DNA from: Thioalkalivibrio sp.
Lineage (GTDB): Bacteria > Pseudomonadota > Gammaproteobacteria > Ectothiorhodospirales > Ectothiorhodospiraceae
Reading direction: 5' to 3'
NCBI GenBank assembly: GCA_007136145.1
Contig: SLHN01000025.1
Location: 1 to 13,736, forward strand
Length of the DNA stretch: 13,736 nucleotides
Of this stretch, positions 1 through 6,955 are shown one piece after another. A program made the translations under genes and the position numbers. Position 1 is the stretch's first letter, and every line of letters starts with the position of its first letter. Below the pieces are notes generated by a model. The model was given only the letters and a program-made list of their open reading frames with translations. It did no database searches and was not told the DNA's origin.

Positions 1-42
1 AAATGACCTAACATCGTAATATGAAATGCCTCGGGTTTCACG

Positions 43-62
43 ATTTTCTCATGAGAGAAAAT
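43..62. repeat. Perfect 8-bp inverted repeat (hairpin or operator)
   Basis: ATTTTCTC at 43-50 and GAGAAAAT at 55-62 are exact reverse complements around a 4-base ATGA loop. The stem is AT-rich and lies in a locally AT-rich patch. It could be an operator, or a terminator or processing hairpin of a gene left of the window. The sequence does not decide between these. Confidence 0.45.
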
Positions 63-121
63 TCGAGGATTGATGAATCCACACCCCGATCCGGGCACGG
101 CCCAGCCCTCGCACCTCGCAG

Positions 122-149
122 GATGCCAGTGCGCGCCACGAATTGCGCC
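122..149 (+). repeat. Decayed REP-like unit
   Basis: The 3' part (GCGCCACGAATTGCGCC) is nearly identical to the plus-strand unit at 245-276, but the GTAG foot and outer stem are lost. It follows the inverted pair at 194-276 in the same spacing style and is read as a remnant of a third unit. Confidence 0.5.
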
Positions 150-193
150 ATTCGAAGCCCAAGGGCGTTCGGAAGCCAACGCCAGGGCCGATC

Positions 194-276
194 GGTGCGG
201 TTCGGCTTCGCCTCACGGCACCCTACGGGCCACGAAGGATCCGCGTAGGGTGCCAATGAGCGCCACGAATTGCGCC
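194..276. repeat. Inverted pair of REP-like hairpins (REPIN/BIME-like)
   Basis: A minus-strand unit (194-226) and a plus-strand unit (245-276) face away from a shared centre. Each begins with GTAGGGTGCC on its own strand and ends in GCACC or GCGCC, with 18 bases between the two GTAG feet. The minus-strand unit folds as GGTGC/GCACC outer stem, GT/AC, opposed GA steps, then a GGC/GCC tip. The plus-strand unit uses an AAT/ATT middle stem and has a weaker tip, where GCC-AC replaces the GCA loop context. A 5' GTAG foot next to a hairpin is the known hallmark of REP sequences mobilised by RAYT (Y1-type) transposases. Assignment to that class is inference. Confidence 0.65.
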
Positions 277-325
277 ATTGGAGGCCCCGACATCCGCCAC
301 CCGTGTCCCGCACCCCCATGACCGC

Positions 326-1891
326 TCATCCCCTGGTCTGCATCGATGGCAACGCTGCGAGATGCTCCCGTGCTCGAGCCACCAGTGTTGCGGGCAACCC
401 GTTCTTTTGCGCAATGGTCAGACCGAAAGAGACCCCCGGCTCACCGGGCAACAGCCGGTAAGTGGGCACGAGCCGCTCGGCGTCGAACTGCATCGAGCCG
501 TTCAGGATTCCGGGATGCCGGGCGGCGTAGTCCTTCAACGGCGCCAGATGTGTATTGACGATCCCACAGGCTCCACGCGAACGCAATTCATCGAGCATCG
601 CCATCGCCAGGGCAGCACCTTCGTCCGGGTCAGTCCCGGTGCCCAGCTCGTCGAGCAGGATCAGGCTCCGCCCGGTCGCGCGATCGAGTACGCGCTTCAG
701 CACCTCGACATGACCCGCGAAGGTGGACAAGTGATGCAGCAGGCTCTGGTGATCCCCGACATCGACCATCACGCAGTCGAAGCTGCCGATCCGGCAATCA
801 CCCTCGGCCGGAATGTGTAACCCGCACCAGGCCATCGTGACCAGCAGACCAAGGGTTTTCAAAGCCACCGTCTTGCCGCCGGTATTGGGGCCGGTGATCA
901 GCAGCAGCGGCCGCTCCGGTGACAGCTCGAGGCTCAGCGGCACCGGCCGTGGACCAATGCCTTCCGCATGCTGGAGCAGCAGCAGTGGATGATATGCCTC
1001 CACCAGTGCCACCCCGGGGGCCTCTTGCAACAACGGCGCGTGGGCGTTCATCTGATGCGACATACGCCCGGCGGCAAAGGCCAGGTCGATCCAGGTCAAT
1101 GCACCCAGCAGCCGTTCCAGCGACGGACCGTATTCCCGCACCACATCGGTCAACTCGCGCAGCAGACGCTGCTGTTCGGTGTTGATCCGCTCGTTCAAGG
1201 CATCGAGCCGGTTGTTCAGCGGCACCGCCTCAATGGGCTCGATGATCTGATCGCGACCACCCAGCGCCGAACCGCGCCGTACGCCCTTCACCTGACCCGC
1301 CGCCTCGGCCCGCAGGACCATGACCGCCCGCTCCTGGTGCCATTGCACCCGTCGCGACCCGCTCTCGGGCGACACGGTCTCCAGACGCCGGCGGACCACC
1401 TGCTCGACGTCGCCACGCAGCCGCTGACGCTCCGACGCGGCCTCCGCGAGTGTCGGGCTCGCATCGTCACGCAAGGTGCCGCCCGGATACAGCGCCGCAT
1501 CCAGCCGCGCGACCAGAACGGCGGGTGGCCGCAGTTCAGCCAGGTCCTGCGGATAAATCGCTGGCGTGTCGGCGAGGGCCTCGGCCAGGCGCGCGCCCTC
1601 GCGCATGATCAGTTGCAGATTGTTCATGGCCTGACTGGAGAGCGTGGCGCCCGGATTCGAAGCCTGGCGCAGCGCCGGGCGCACATCCGGCAGCGTGCCG
1701 AGCTCCGGCAGCGTGCCTGCCTCCAGCCGACGCCGTGCGATGGCAACCGCCTCCTGCAATGCGCGGGCTGCTTCCAGCGTTGGCGCCGGCTCCAGCGCCC
1801 GCGCCGCATCGGCGCCGTAGGGCGTCGCGGACAGTCGCTCGAGCAGCCGCTGGATGGCCGGAAACTCAAGGGGTTTCAAGTCCGATTCCAT
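326..1891 (-). CDS. Short MutS2-like DNA-binding ATPase (no Smr domain)
   Basis: A 521-residue protein of the MutS2 branch of the MutS family. ATPase motifs are complete: Walker A GPNTGGKT at 334-341, the family signature STFAGHV at 389-395, Walker B LILLDELGTGTDP at 410-422, and the H-loop NTHLAPLK at 446-453. The N-terminal third (1-110) matches the MutS2 core/lever opening rather than the mismatch-reading domain of true MutS, which is absent. Typical MutS2 proteins are near 780 residues and carry a KOW segment and an Smr nuclease domain after the ATPase. This one stops about 25 residues after the ATPase core. It may be a branch-recognising or ribosome-rescue-type ATPase without its own nuclease; the role is unproven. 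Its ATG shares one base with the TAA of the reductase gene upstream, so the two are probably translationally coupled. Confidence 0.85.
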   Translation of the reverse strand: MESDLKPLEFPAIQRLLERLSATPYGADAARALEPAPTLEAARALQEAVAIARRRLEAGTLPELGTLPDVRPALRQASNPGATLSSQAMNNLQLIMREGARLAEALADTPAIYPQDLAELRPPAVLVARLDAALYPGGTLRDDASPTLAEAASERQRLRGDVEQVVRRRLETVSPESGSRRVQWHQERAVMVLRAEAAGQVKGVRRGSALGGRDQIIEPIEAVPLNNRLDALNERINTEQQRLLRELTDVVREYGPSLERLLGALTWIDLAFAAGRMSHQMNAHAPLLQEAPGVALVEAYHPLLLLQHAEGIGPRPVPLSLELSPERPLLLITGPNTGGKTVALKTLGLLVTMAWCGLHIPAEGDCRIGSFDCVMVDVGDHQSLLHHLSTFAGHVEVLKRVLDRATGRSLILLDELGTGTDPDEGAALAMAMLDELRSRGACGIVNTHLAPLKDYAARHPGILNGSMQFDAERLVPTYRLLPGEPGVSFGLTIAQKNGLPATLVARAREHLAALPSMQTRG

Positions 1892-3054
1892 TACTCCGCC
1901 TTCTGATACATGCCTAGGTACTCCTTGCGCTCCAGCAGCCCGCGCGCGGCCACCGCAAGCAGGTCGTCCAGGTGTTCCGGCGTGCTGATTCCCACCAATG
2001 CGGTGCCGAGCCCCGGCGTCGAACGGTTGAACTGCAACGCACGCTGGGCAGGGTTCGGATAATCCGCAAGCCGCTGCGCGACGACATCCACCGACTGGCT
2101 TGCAAGATGGCCTTTCAGCAGCGTGTGCGAGGCCATCATGAAGACCTCCAACTGGTGCGCTGCCTGCAGCGCCGAAGCCACGTTGCCCTTGCCAGTGGCA
2201 GTATTGAACCGGGTGAACCCCTCGAGCATCACCTGGTTGAAGGGCAGCATCGCCAACTTGAAGTGGTGCCGTGCCATGTCGTCACCGGTGACCGCCTGCG
2301 CGGCACGCTCGGCGAGGCCCTGCATCGAGGTCAGCGACTGAAAAATCTTCGCATCGGTCTCGACCCGGAAGCCCTCGAACGTCGTGATGCCGTAGCTCCG
2401 GATACGATTGTCGCGCACGGCGCGTTCCAGCATTTCAAACACCGGTTCCAGCTTGCGGTTGGTCGCCTCCTTGCCGACCTCCGGGATATGCACCTCGGGT
2501 TGATCGATCAGAAAGGCGTCCAGCGTCTCGACCCCGATCAGGCTGCGTGTCAACTCGATCTGATAGTGCAGGTATTCTGGCGTGAGGAGATGCGCGCCCT
2601 TCGCGAGATCGGCCCTGGAACCCAGACCCTGGGCAACGATCTCGCGCTCGAACCAGGCCGACATGTCCTCCGGCGGACCCCCGCGCAGCGTCAGGAACCC
2701 ACCCTTGCCGATCAGAAACATCGCCTCGCGCGGCACGCCCGCGGCCAGCGCCGTGCGCATCCCGCCGCCAACAGCCGCCAGCGAACGCCCGTAGCGGTAG
2801 TGCGCGCCGGTATCGATCACATTGATTCCCGCGCCGAGGGCCCGCGCGACCACGGCGCTGATGCGGGCGTCGACCTCGGGCGTCGCGGCGCCTCCGAAGG
2901 TTCCGACACCGAGGCTCGAGAGCCGCATCTTCGCGCGGGTGAACTCGCTGTAATGGCCGTCGGCGACACGACCTGCCGCCATGTGTTCCTCGGCGTAGGC
3001 GCGGGTGGCCTTTGCGTTCGCGTATCCGGGGATCAGCTTCCGATTGGGCTCCAT
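1891..3054 (-). CDS. Aldo/keto reductase family protein, atypical active site
   Basis: A 387-residue aldo/keto reductase (NADPH-dependent TIM-barrel family), longer than the usual 310-340 residues. The LGVGTFGG strand is at 48-55. D81 and Y86 (IDTGAHYRYG) match the catalytic Asp and Tyr, and K117 (IGKGGF) matches the catalytic Lys. The fourth catalytic residue, a His in LxLLHxPE-type motifs, is Asp184 here (DAFLIDQPEVH). The C-terminal TPGLGTALVGISTPEHL region fits the cofactor-binding end of the barrel. I chose the ATG at 3054 because GAGGA lies 5 bases upstream; longer starts at 3081 and 3096 lack this. It is the first gene of a two-gene unit with the MutS2-like ATPase. Substrate unknown. 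Confidence 0.85.
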   Translation of the reverse strand: MEPNRKLIPGYANAKATRAYAEEHMAAGRVADGHYSEFTRAKMRLSSLGVGTFGGAATPEVDARISAVVARALGAGINVIDTGAHYRYGRSLAAVGGGMRTALAAGVPREAMFLIGKGGFLTLRGGPPEDMSAWFEREIVAQGLGSRADLAKGAHLLTPEYLHYQIELTRSLIGVETLDAFLIDQPEVHIPEVGKEATNRKLEPVFEMLERAVRDNRIRSYGITTFEGFRVETDAKIFQSLTSMQGLAERAAQAVTGDDMARHHFKLAMLPFNQVMLEGFTRFNTATGKGNVASALQAAHQLEVFMMASHTLLKGHLASQSVDVVAQRLADYPNPAQRALQFNRSTPGLGTALVGISTPEHLDDLLAVAARGLLERKEYLGMYQKAE

Positions 3055-3059
3055 AAGGG

Positions 3060-3064
3060 TCCTC
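3060..3064 (-). promoter_or_regulatory. Shine-Dalgarno site of the aldo/keto reductase
   Basis: GAGGA on the minus strand lies 5 bases before the ATG at 3054. It favours this start over the in-frame upstream ATGs at 3081 and 3096. Confidence 0.6.
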
Positions 3065-3183
3065 GAATATGGACCCTGCATCCTACGCGACCGCAACGCA
3101 ACGCCAAAAATGCGCCCCGGTCAACAGGGAGATCGATCCAGGTGCAGCCCAACCAACATCCGTGCGTGGCGACACGCCGGCCC

Positions 3184-3276
3184 GGCGCAATTCGCTGCAC
3201 TCATTGACACCCTACCCACTCCACGCCGCGTAGGGTGCCGTGAGGCGCAGCCGAACCGCACCGATAACAAGCCGGC
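3184..3276. repeat. Tandem unit copy 1 with REP-like inverted pair
   Basis: Near-identical to 3305-3397, with an offset of exactly 121 bases and only a handful of differences over 93 positions. It holds a minus-strand REP-like unit at 3184-3215 and a plus-strand unit at 3230-3262, with 14 bases between their GTAG feet. Just past its end, AAGCCGG (3269-3275) and CCGGCTT (3285-3291) form a 7-bp stem around a 9-base loop. It lies where the second copy carries the terminator. Confidence 0.85.
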
Positions 3277-3304
3277 CCTGGCCTCCGGCTTCCGGGCCTC
3301 GAGC

Positions 3305-3397
3305 GGTGCAATTCGCTGCGCTCATTGACACCCTACCCACTCCGCGCCGCGTAGGGTGCCGTGAGGCGCAGCCTAACCGCACCGATACCACGCCGGC
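3305..3397. repeat. Tandem unit copy 2 with REP-like inverted pair
   Basis: Second copy of the 121-bp tandem unit. It contains the minus-strand unit at 3305-3336 and the plus-strand unit at 3351-3383, again with a 14-base centre. The plus-strand unit folds symmetrically: GGTGC, C, GT, GA, GGC, loop GCA, GCC, then TA in place of GA, AC, C, GCACC. It ends directly against the operon terminator. Confidence 0.85.
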
Positions 3398-3419
3398 AAA
3401 AGCCCCCGGTCTCCGGGGC
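3398..3419 (-). terminator. Rho-independent terminator of the polysaccharide operon
   Basis: Read on the minus strand, GCCCCGG, loop AGA, CCGGGGGC and then TTTT form a strong GC stem (6 bp CCCCGG/CCGGGG plus a closing GC after one extra G) with a short T tract. It begins 2 bases after the stop codon of the Wzy-like gene, so it marks the operon's end. Confidence 0.75.
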
Positions 3420-3421
3420 AA

Positions 3422-4816
3422 TCAACGGGCGGATCGATGGTTCGAACCCCTGAGCAGGGTACCGAGAAAAAGCGCCAGGACGATCTGCGTGGCGGGGATA
3501 TGCCAACTGAAGTCACCAAGCGCGACCAACGCGAGCGCGGCGAAACCGGAATAAAGAGCGATCCGCTCCAGACTCAGATGGGCGGCGCGGTACAGACCGA
3601 TACCGACGATCAGCAGCAATACAGCACCGACAAGCCCCATCTCCAGCAACCATTGCAGAAGATCGTTGTGCGCATAATCGAACCAGCCGCCGATATCCCC
3701 AGGCTGCACCTGCTTGAACACCCCTTCGAACCCGCCCAATCCCACTCCGTGCAGATACCAACGCGCGGGGAGTTCGGTAAGCATCAGGCCGAATACCTCG
3801 AATCGACTTTCTTCCATATCGGTCGCAAGAAGGCGGGCTGCCAAGGGCGTAACGCCGTACCAGATTGCCCCGATCAACGCGCCCACCAGCGCAAGATAGA
3901 CCGGCCACACCGAATGCCCCCTCAGAATTCGGCGATACCGGGTCCAGAGCACCAGCGCGACCAGCATGCCGGCGATCCCAGCAGCACTGCCCAGACGCGA
4001 GGCACTGGCCAGCAGCGCGGCTCCGATGATGACACTCGCGATCAGGCTGCCTGCGATTTTCATCTCCTTCGGCAGCCGACCCAACAAAGGCATGTCTCGA
4101 ATCCACCAGACTGCAATCGCCAGGGGCCATAGCAAAGCCAGATAGGCCGCGAACAGGTTGCGGTTACTGAAGCTCCCGTGCACGAAATCCGGGTTGTTTC
4201 GCGGCCAGATGCCGAAAATCGTATCGGCACCCGCGGCATGCGCACTGACTCCCATGATCCCCTGGAAAACGGCCATGGCAGCCAGTGCCAGCCACAGGAG
4301 ATTGCGTTGTCGCGGATTCAGGTTGAAAGCGACCCAGGCAACGGTCAACAGAGCAACGAACGCAGCCCAACCCCGCAGCGTGGCGCCAACGTCGGGTGAC
4401 CAGTGACGCGGATTGAAATCGGGGTGAGTCCAGAGCGCTTCCGGATAAGGTCCGAGTGCTTCGACCAGCCCAGGGATCGGCAGCACCTGCACCAACACGG
4501 CCACACTGAAAAGGGAAAGCACCAGCAGCCACCAGCGGCCGGGCGGTGCCAGCGATCCCCGTGTCGGGAAGATGGCCAGCAAGCCCGCGACGTAGGCACC
4601 GCCCACCAGCACCATCAGGCTCGCGGACAATGTGAACGGGTTGCGGTTACCCATCATCAAGGGCAACGCCAAAGCCACCAGCACGATGATCAGTGTCGCC
4701 GCCCAGGCTCCAGGTCCGACCGAGCGGTGGCGAGTGTGTAACGACCGCCGCCGGCGCCGGCGTTGGGGTCGGCCCTCAGGCTGTTCAATAGTCGATGCTG
4801 TCAATCCGCCACCCAT
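3422..4816 (-). CDS. O-antigen ligase/polymerase (Wzy/WaaL-like) membrane protein
   Basis: A 464-residue multi-spanning inner-membrane protein with about ten to twelve hydrophobic segments from residue 37 on, after a very basic N-terminal tail (RRRRRRR near 19-24 in an Arg-rich stretch). Family marks of the O-antigen ligase/Wzy superfamily are visible: GSFSNRNLFAAYL (214-226), SRLGSAAG (273-280), the periplasmic-loop motif GVGLGGFEGVF (357-367) and YAHNDLLQWLLEMGLVG (381-397). The last holds the characteristic HND. It likely polymerises or transfers polysaccharide repeats on undecaprenyl carriers in the periplasm. Polymerase and ligase cannot be told apart from sequence. The start overlaps the J-domain gene by 32 bases, implying coupled translation. 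AAAGG touches the ATG with no spacing, so a TTG at 4804, about 11 bases after it, is an alternative start. Last gene of the operon. Confidence 0.85.
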   Translation of the reverse strand: MGGGLTASTIEQPEGRPQRRRRRRSLHTRHRSVGPGAWAATLIIVLVALALPLMMGNRNPFTLSASLMVLVGGAYVAGLLAIFPTRGSLAPPGRWWLLVLSLFSVAVLVQVLPIPGLVEALGPYPEALWTHPDFNPRHWSPDVGATLRGWAAFVALLTVAWVAFNLNPRQRNLLWLALAAMAVFQGIMGVSAHAAGADTIFGIWPRNNPDFVHGSFSNRNLFAAYLALLWPLAIAVWWIRDMPLLGRLPKEMKIAGSLIASVIIGAALLASASRLGSAAGIAGMLVALVLWTRYRRILRGHSVWPVYLALVGALIGAIWYGVTPLAARLLATDMEESRFEVFGLMLTELPARWYLHGVGLGGFEGVFKQVQPGDIGGWFDYAHNDLLQWLLEMGLVGAVLLLIVGIGLYRAAHLSLERIALYSGFAALALVALGDFSWHIPATQIVLALFLGTLLRGSNHRSAR

Positions 4817-6839
4817 CCTTTCGATTGCTCACCCGGTACTGCACTGGCCCGCTGGCTTGCACCGTCGGACGGTCCATGTAGTCCACACGCAGGTTGAAAT
4901 ACCCCTCGATCTCCCAATCATTGTCATTGGATGGAGCGATGCTGGCGATGTCGAGGTGCAACTGCCGCCATCGCGATCGTTCCATGAGTTCCCTGAAACT
5001 GGCCTCGAACCAGGAGCGACCGCGATTGCTGTTCTCCCGCGGATCAGGCCCGAGATGACGCATCAGCCCGGCAATATCGCCGTGTTTGAACGCGCTCTGG
5101 TAGCTTTCGAACAAGGCCGAGACCCGGCGCCGCCCGATTTCCATGGCCTCGGCCTCTGTCGCGACGACCTCCCGCACATCCGGGCGGCGGGCGATCCCAT
5201 CCGCCGCGTGCTCTCGATCCGCTACCCACGATAATGAAGAACCCCCCACCGTGGCAGGACGCTGCGTTACCAACGGATCCGCGTGAAGTTCCGCTGCCGG
5301 AACCCGTGCCGATTCCATGGCCGCCGCTTCGCGCACGGCTGCTTCCCGCGCAGCGGCCTGCCTCGCCGCCGCCTTCAGTGCCGCCGTTTCGCGCATGGCT
5401 TGCTCAAGGGCTGCGGTTTCCCGCATCGCGGCCTCCAGAGCTGCGGCCTCCTTTTCCGCCGCGCGGCGAGCAGCCGCTTCCAGCATCGCGGTTTCCCGGC
5501 TTACTGCCTCCAGCGACAACGCTTCCGGCGACAATGACGGACCGCCGGAATGATCGGACGCTCCGGATTCCCACCCATCCACCTTTCCGGTGCGTGGCAC
5601 GGACCGCGTCCCGTCCCGGTCGGGGTCCGTAGCCCCCGATGCTGATCCACGCCCGCCGCCACCCGAACCTTCGCTTCCCATCACGATTGCAGACGGCTGG
5701 GCCTCCACTTCCACAAGATCGCGACCAGGCGTCATCGACGCTGCGGCCTCATCCCCGTATTCGGCGATCCGGCGGGCCGCAGTCGCCATGGCCGCGGCCT
5801 CGATGGCCGCGATCTCTCTCGCCGCGGCAAGTCTTGCAATGGCTTCCCGGGCGGCAATCCGATCCGAATTCCCGTTGGTCCCAAGACGATCGAGTACGGG
5901 TCGCTGGGATTCCGGCGACAAGTACATGTCTTCTTCATTCCAGCCATCCCGCGGACCTTCCAGCGACGCGAGGCGCCCTTCGAGCTCGCTCAGGGCGGGC
6001 ACCGGAGCATCGGCGCCCCTGGTACCGCCTCCCGCATCTGCTCTTTCCAGCGCTGGTGTGGGGCTTGGTGATGATGGGATCGATTGTACCGGCGGGACGG
6101 AATACTGATTAAGGTATAGAACCAACACGGGCAGAAAGAAAAGGATTGCGAGGCCACCCAGGATCTTGGCTTCCAGATTCCGTATCTCGCGCACCCGGGT
6201 TCGCAGGAGCTGAATCAATCCAGGGCCAAACGTGACTCGGGGAATGTGGCGCTTCGCCGATCGACGAACCTCTGGAGCAGAGACCGTCTCCGGCCGGAGC
6301 GCAGGCTTCGTGCCCGGTACATCGCCTCGCCGGAACCGCTCGTAGGCGCGGTGAATGGCTTGAGAGCGTGCCGTGAGCCATTCGGCAAGATCCGCGTCGG
6401 GGTGGCGGTCGGGGTGAAAGGCGGCCATCAACCGACGATAGCGGGCCCGTCGGTGATCCTCGGCGAGTGTTCCAGAGACCCCGGCCACGCCCTCTCGCAG
6501 GTTGCCCTCGAGGAAGAGGGCTCGGTCTACCTGTTCATAGACGCAGCGCAGAAGCGCCGGATCGTTTCCAGATTCGCCCAGTACGGATGCCAGCAAAACC
6601 GCGGGCTGACGCTGGGCTCCGGTAATCCAGCCCAGAACAGCATCGAGTTCGTCCGATTCCAGGTGATCCACTGCACCCTGGCGGAGTCGATGAGCAAGAT
6701 CGGTCTTGATCAACACGAGAGCTCCGCAGCCGCCATGATGCAAATCAGCGCCGTCATCGCGAGGGGCAAAGGCGTACAGCGACCCACCCCGCCGCCTGGA
6801 CTGCCGCGTCGGCTGTGCTTCCTCGTAGCGCCAGAACAC
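4785..6839 (-). CDS. J-domain/TM/Ala-rich coiled coil/NTF2-like fusion protein
   Basis: A 684-residue protein with an unusual layout. Residues about 127-172 look like a J-domain core, with HPD at 142-144 after a basic helix (RARYRRLMAAF) and a following helix (IHRAYERFRR). One membrane segment spans 226-243. Two Ala/Glu/Arg-rich helical stretches lie at about 325-360 and 437-512; the second contains near-repeats of ALEAAMRETA with a 10-11 residue step. The last 115 residues (about 568-684: ALFESYQSAFKHGDIAGLMRHL ending GWRIDSIDY) fit the NTF2/SnoaL-like fold. The predicted topology is J-domain in the cytoplasm and NTF2-like domain in the periplasm. It sits between the kinase and Wzy-like genes, so a chaperone-recruiting or scaffold role in polysaccharide assembly is inferred. 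The start is uncertain: GTG at 6839 has no good ribosome site, while GTG at 6716 (residue 42) has GGAG 5 bases upstream. Confidence 0.75.
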   Translation of the reverse strand: MFWRYEEAQPTRQSRRRGGSLYAFAPRDDGADLHHGGCGALVLIKTDLAHRLRQGAVDHLESDELDAVLGWITGAQRQPAVLLASVLGESGNDPALLRCVYEQVDRALFLEGNLREGVAGVSGTLAEDHRRARYRRLMAAFHPDRHPDADLAEWLTARSQAIHRAYERFRRGDVPGTKPALRPETVSAPEVRRSAKRHIPRVTFGPGLIQLLRTRVREIRNLEAKILGGLAILFFLPVLVLYLNQYSVPPVQSIPSSPSPTPALERADAGGGTRGADAPVPALSELEGRLASLEGPRDGWNEEDMYLSPESQRPVLDRLGTNGNSDRIAAREAIARLAAAREIAAIEAAAMATAARRIAEYGDEAAASMTPGRDLVEVEAQPSAIVMGSEGSGGGGRGSASGATDPDRDGTRSVPRTGKVDGWESGASDHSGGPSLSPEALSLEAVSRETAMLEAAARRAAEKEAAALEAAMRETAALEQAMRETAALKAAARQAAAREAAVREAAAMESARVPAAELHADPLVTQRPATVGGSSLSWVADREHAADGIARRPDVREVVATEAEAMEIGRRRVSALFESYQSAFKHGDIAGLMRHLGPDPRENSNRGRSWFEASFRELMERSRWRQLHLDIASIAPSNDNDWEIEGYFNLRVDYMDRPTVQASGPVQYRVSNRKDGWRIDSIDY
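6722..6725 (-). promoter_or_regulatory. Candidate ribosome site for a shorter J-domain protein
   Basis: Minus-strand GGAG is 5 bases before an in-frame GTG at 6716. If used, the protein is 643 residues and the gap to the kinase gene grows to 239 bases. All recognised domains remain intact in either form. Confidence 0.35.
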
Positions 6840-6874
6840 GCCCTACTCGCTGACCGTTGCCCCGAACTCAGAGC

Positions 6875-6906
6875 GGCGCAATTGGCTGCGCTCATTGGCA
6901 CCCTAC
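6875..6906 (-). repeat. Single REP-like unit inside the operon
   Basis: On the minus strand it reads GTAGGGTGCCAATGAGCGCA and on to GCGCC, the AAT/ATT subtype. It lies between the kinase stop (6956) and the J-domain gene, so in the operon transcript it would form a hairpin between two cistrons. REP hairpins in such places are known to stabilise upstream mRNA or to trigger termination; which applies here is not visible. Confidence 0.7.
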
Positions 6907-6955
6907 ACGTGAACGCCATGATCACCGCGGGAACCAAGGCTCTCCGCACCTGCCA

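Larger units (their letters stand above)
1..325. other. Gene-free region with REP-like hairpins
   Basis: No reading frame here looks like a protein. The possible frames run through repeats and have no recognisable domain. The first 80 bases are clearly more AT-rich than the rest of the window and contain a perfect 8-bp hairpin. From 122 onward the region is made of REP-like palindromic units, listed separately. It lies downstream of the MutS2-like gene on the minus strand. I see no Smr or KOW segment in any minus-strand frame that could be a lost C-terminus of that gene, and no clear T-tailed terminator for it. Confidence 0.7.
3055..3421. other. Gene-free spacer: promoter region plus tandem repeat units
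   Basis: No protein gene. The part next to 3054 must hold the promoter of the reductase/MutS2-like unit. A minus-strand TTGACC at about 3117-3122 is a possible -35, but no convincing -10 sits at the right distance, so no promoter is called. From 3184 to 3397 are two tandem 121-bp units of REP-like pairs. The terminator of the polysaccharide operon closes the region at 3398-3419. Confidence 0.7.

Noticed and set aside
1..325. A frameshifted Smr domain downstream of the MutS2-like gene
   Set aside because: No minus-strand frame shows Smr motifs; the translated frames are REP-like repeat sequence.
968..3207. Long open frames on the plus strand opposite the MutS2-like and reductase genes (968-1906 and 1972-3207)
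   Set aside because: They mirror the codons of strong minus-strand genes in GC-rich DNA, have His/Arg/Gln-rich nonsense composition and no domain.
3184..3397. CRISPR array
   Set aside because: Only two long, imperfect copies that are internally palindromic; no short regular repeats, unique spacers or cas genes.
5283..6112. Plus-strand frames opposite the J-domain gene, rich in Ala, Ser and Arg
   Set aside because: They are the complement of the Ala/Glu-rich repeat codons and have no start context or family resemblance.
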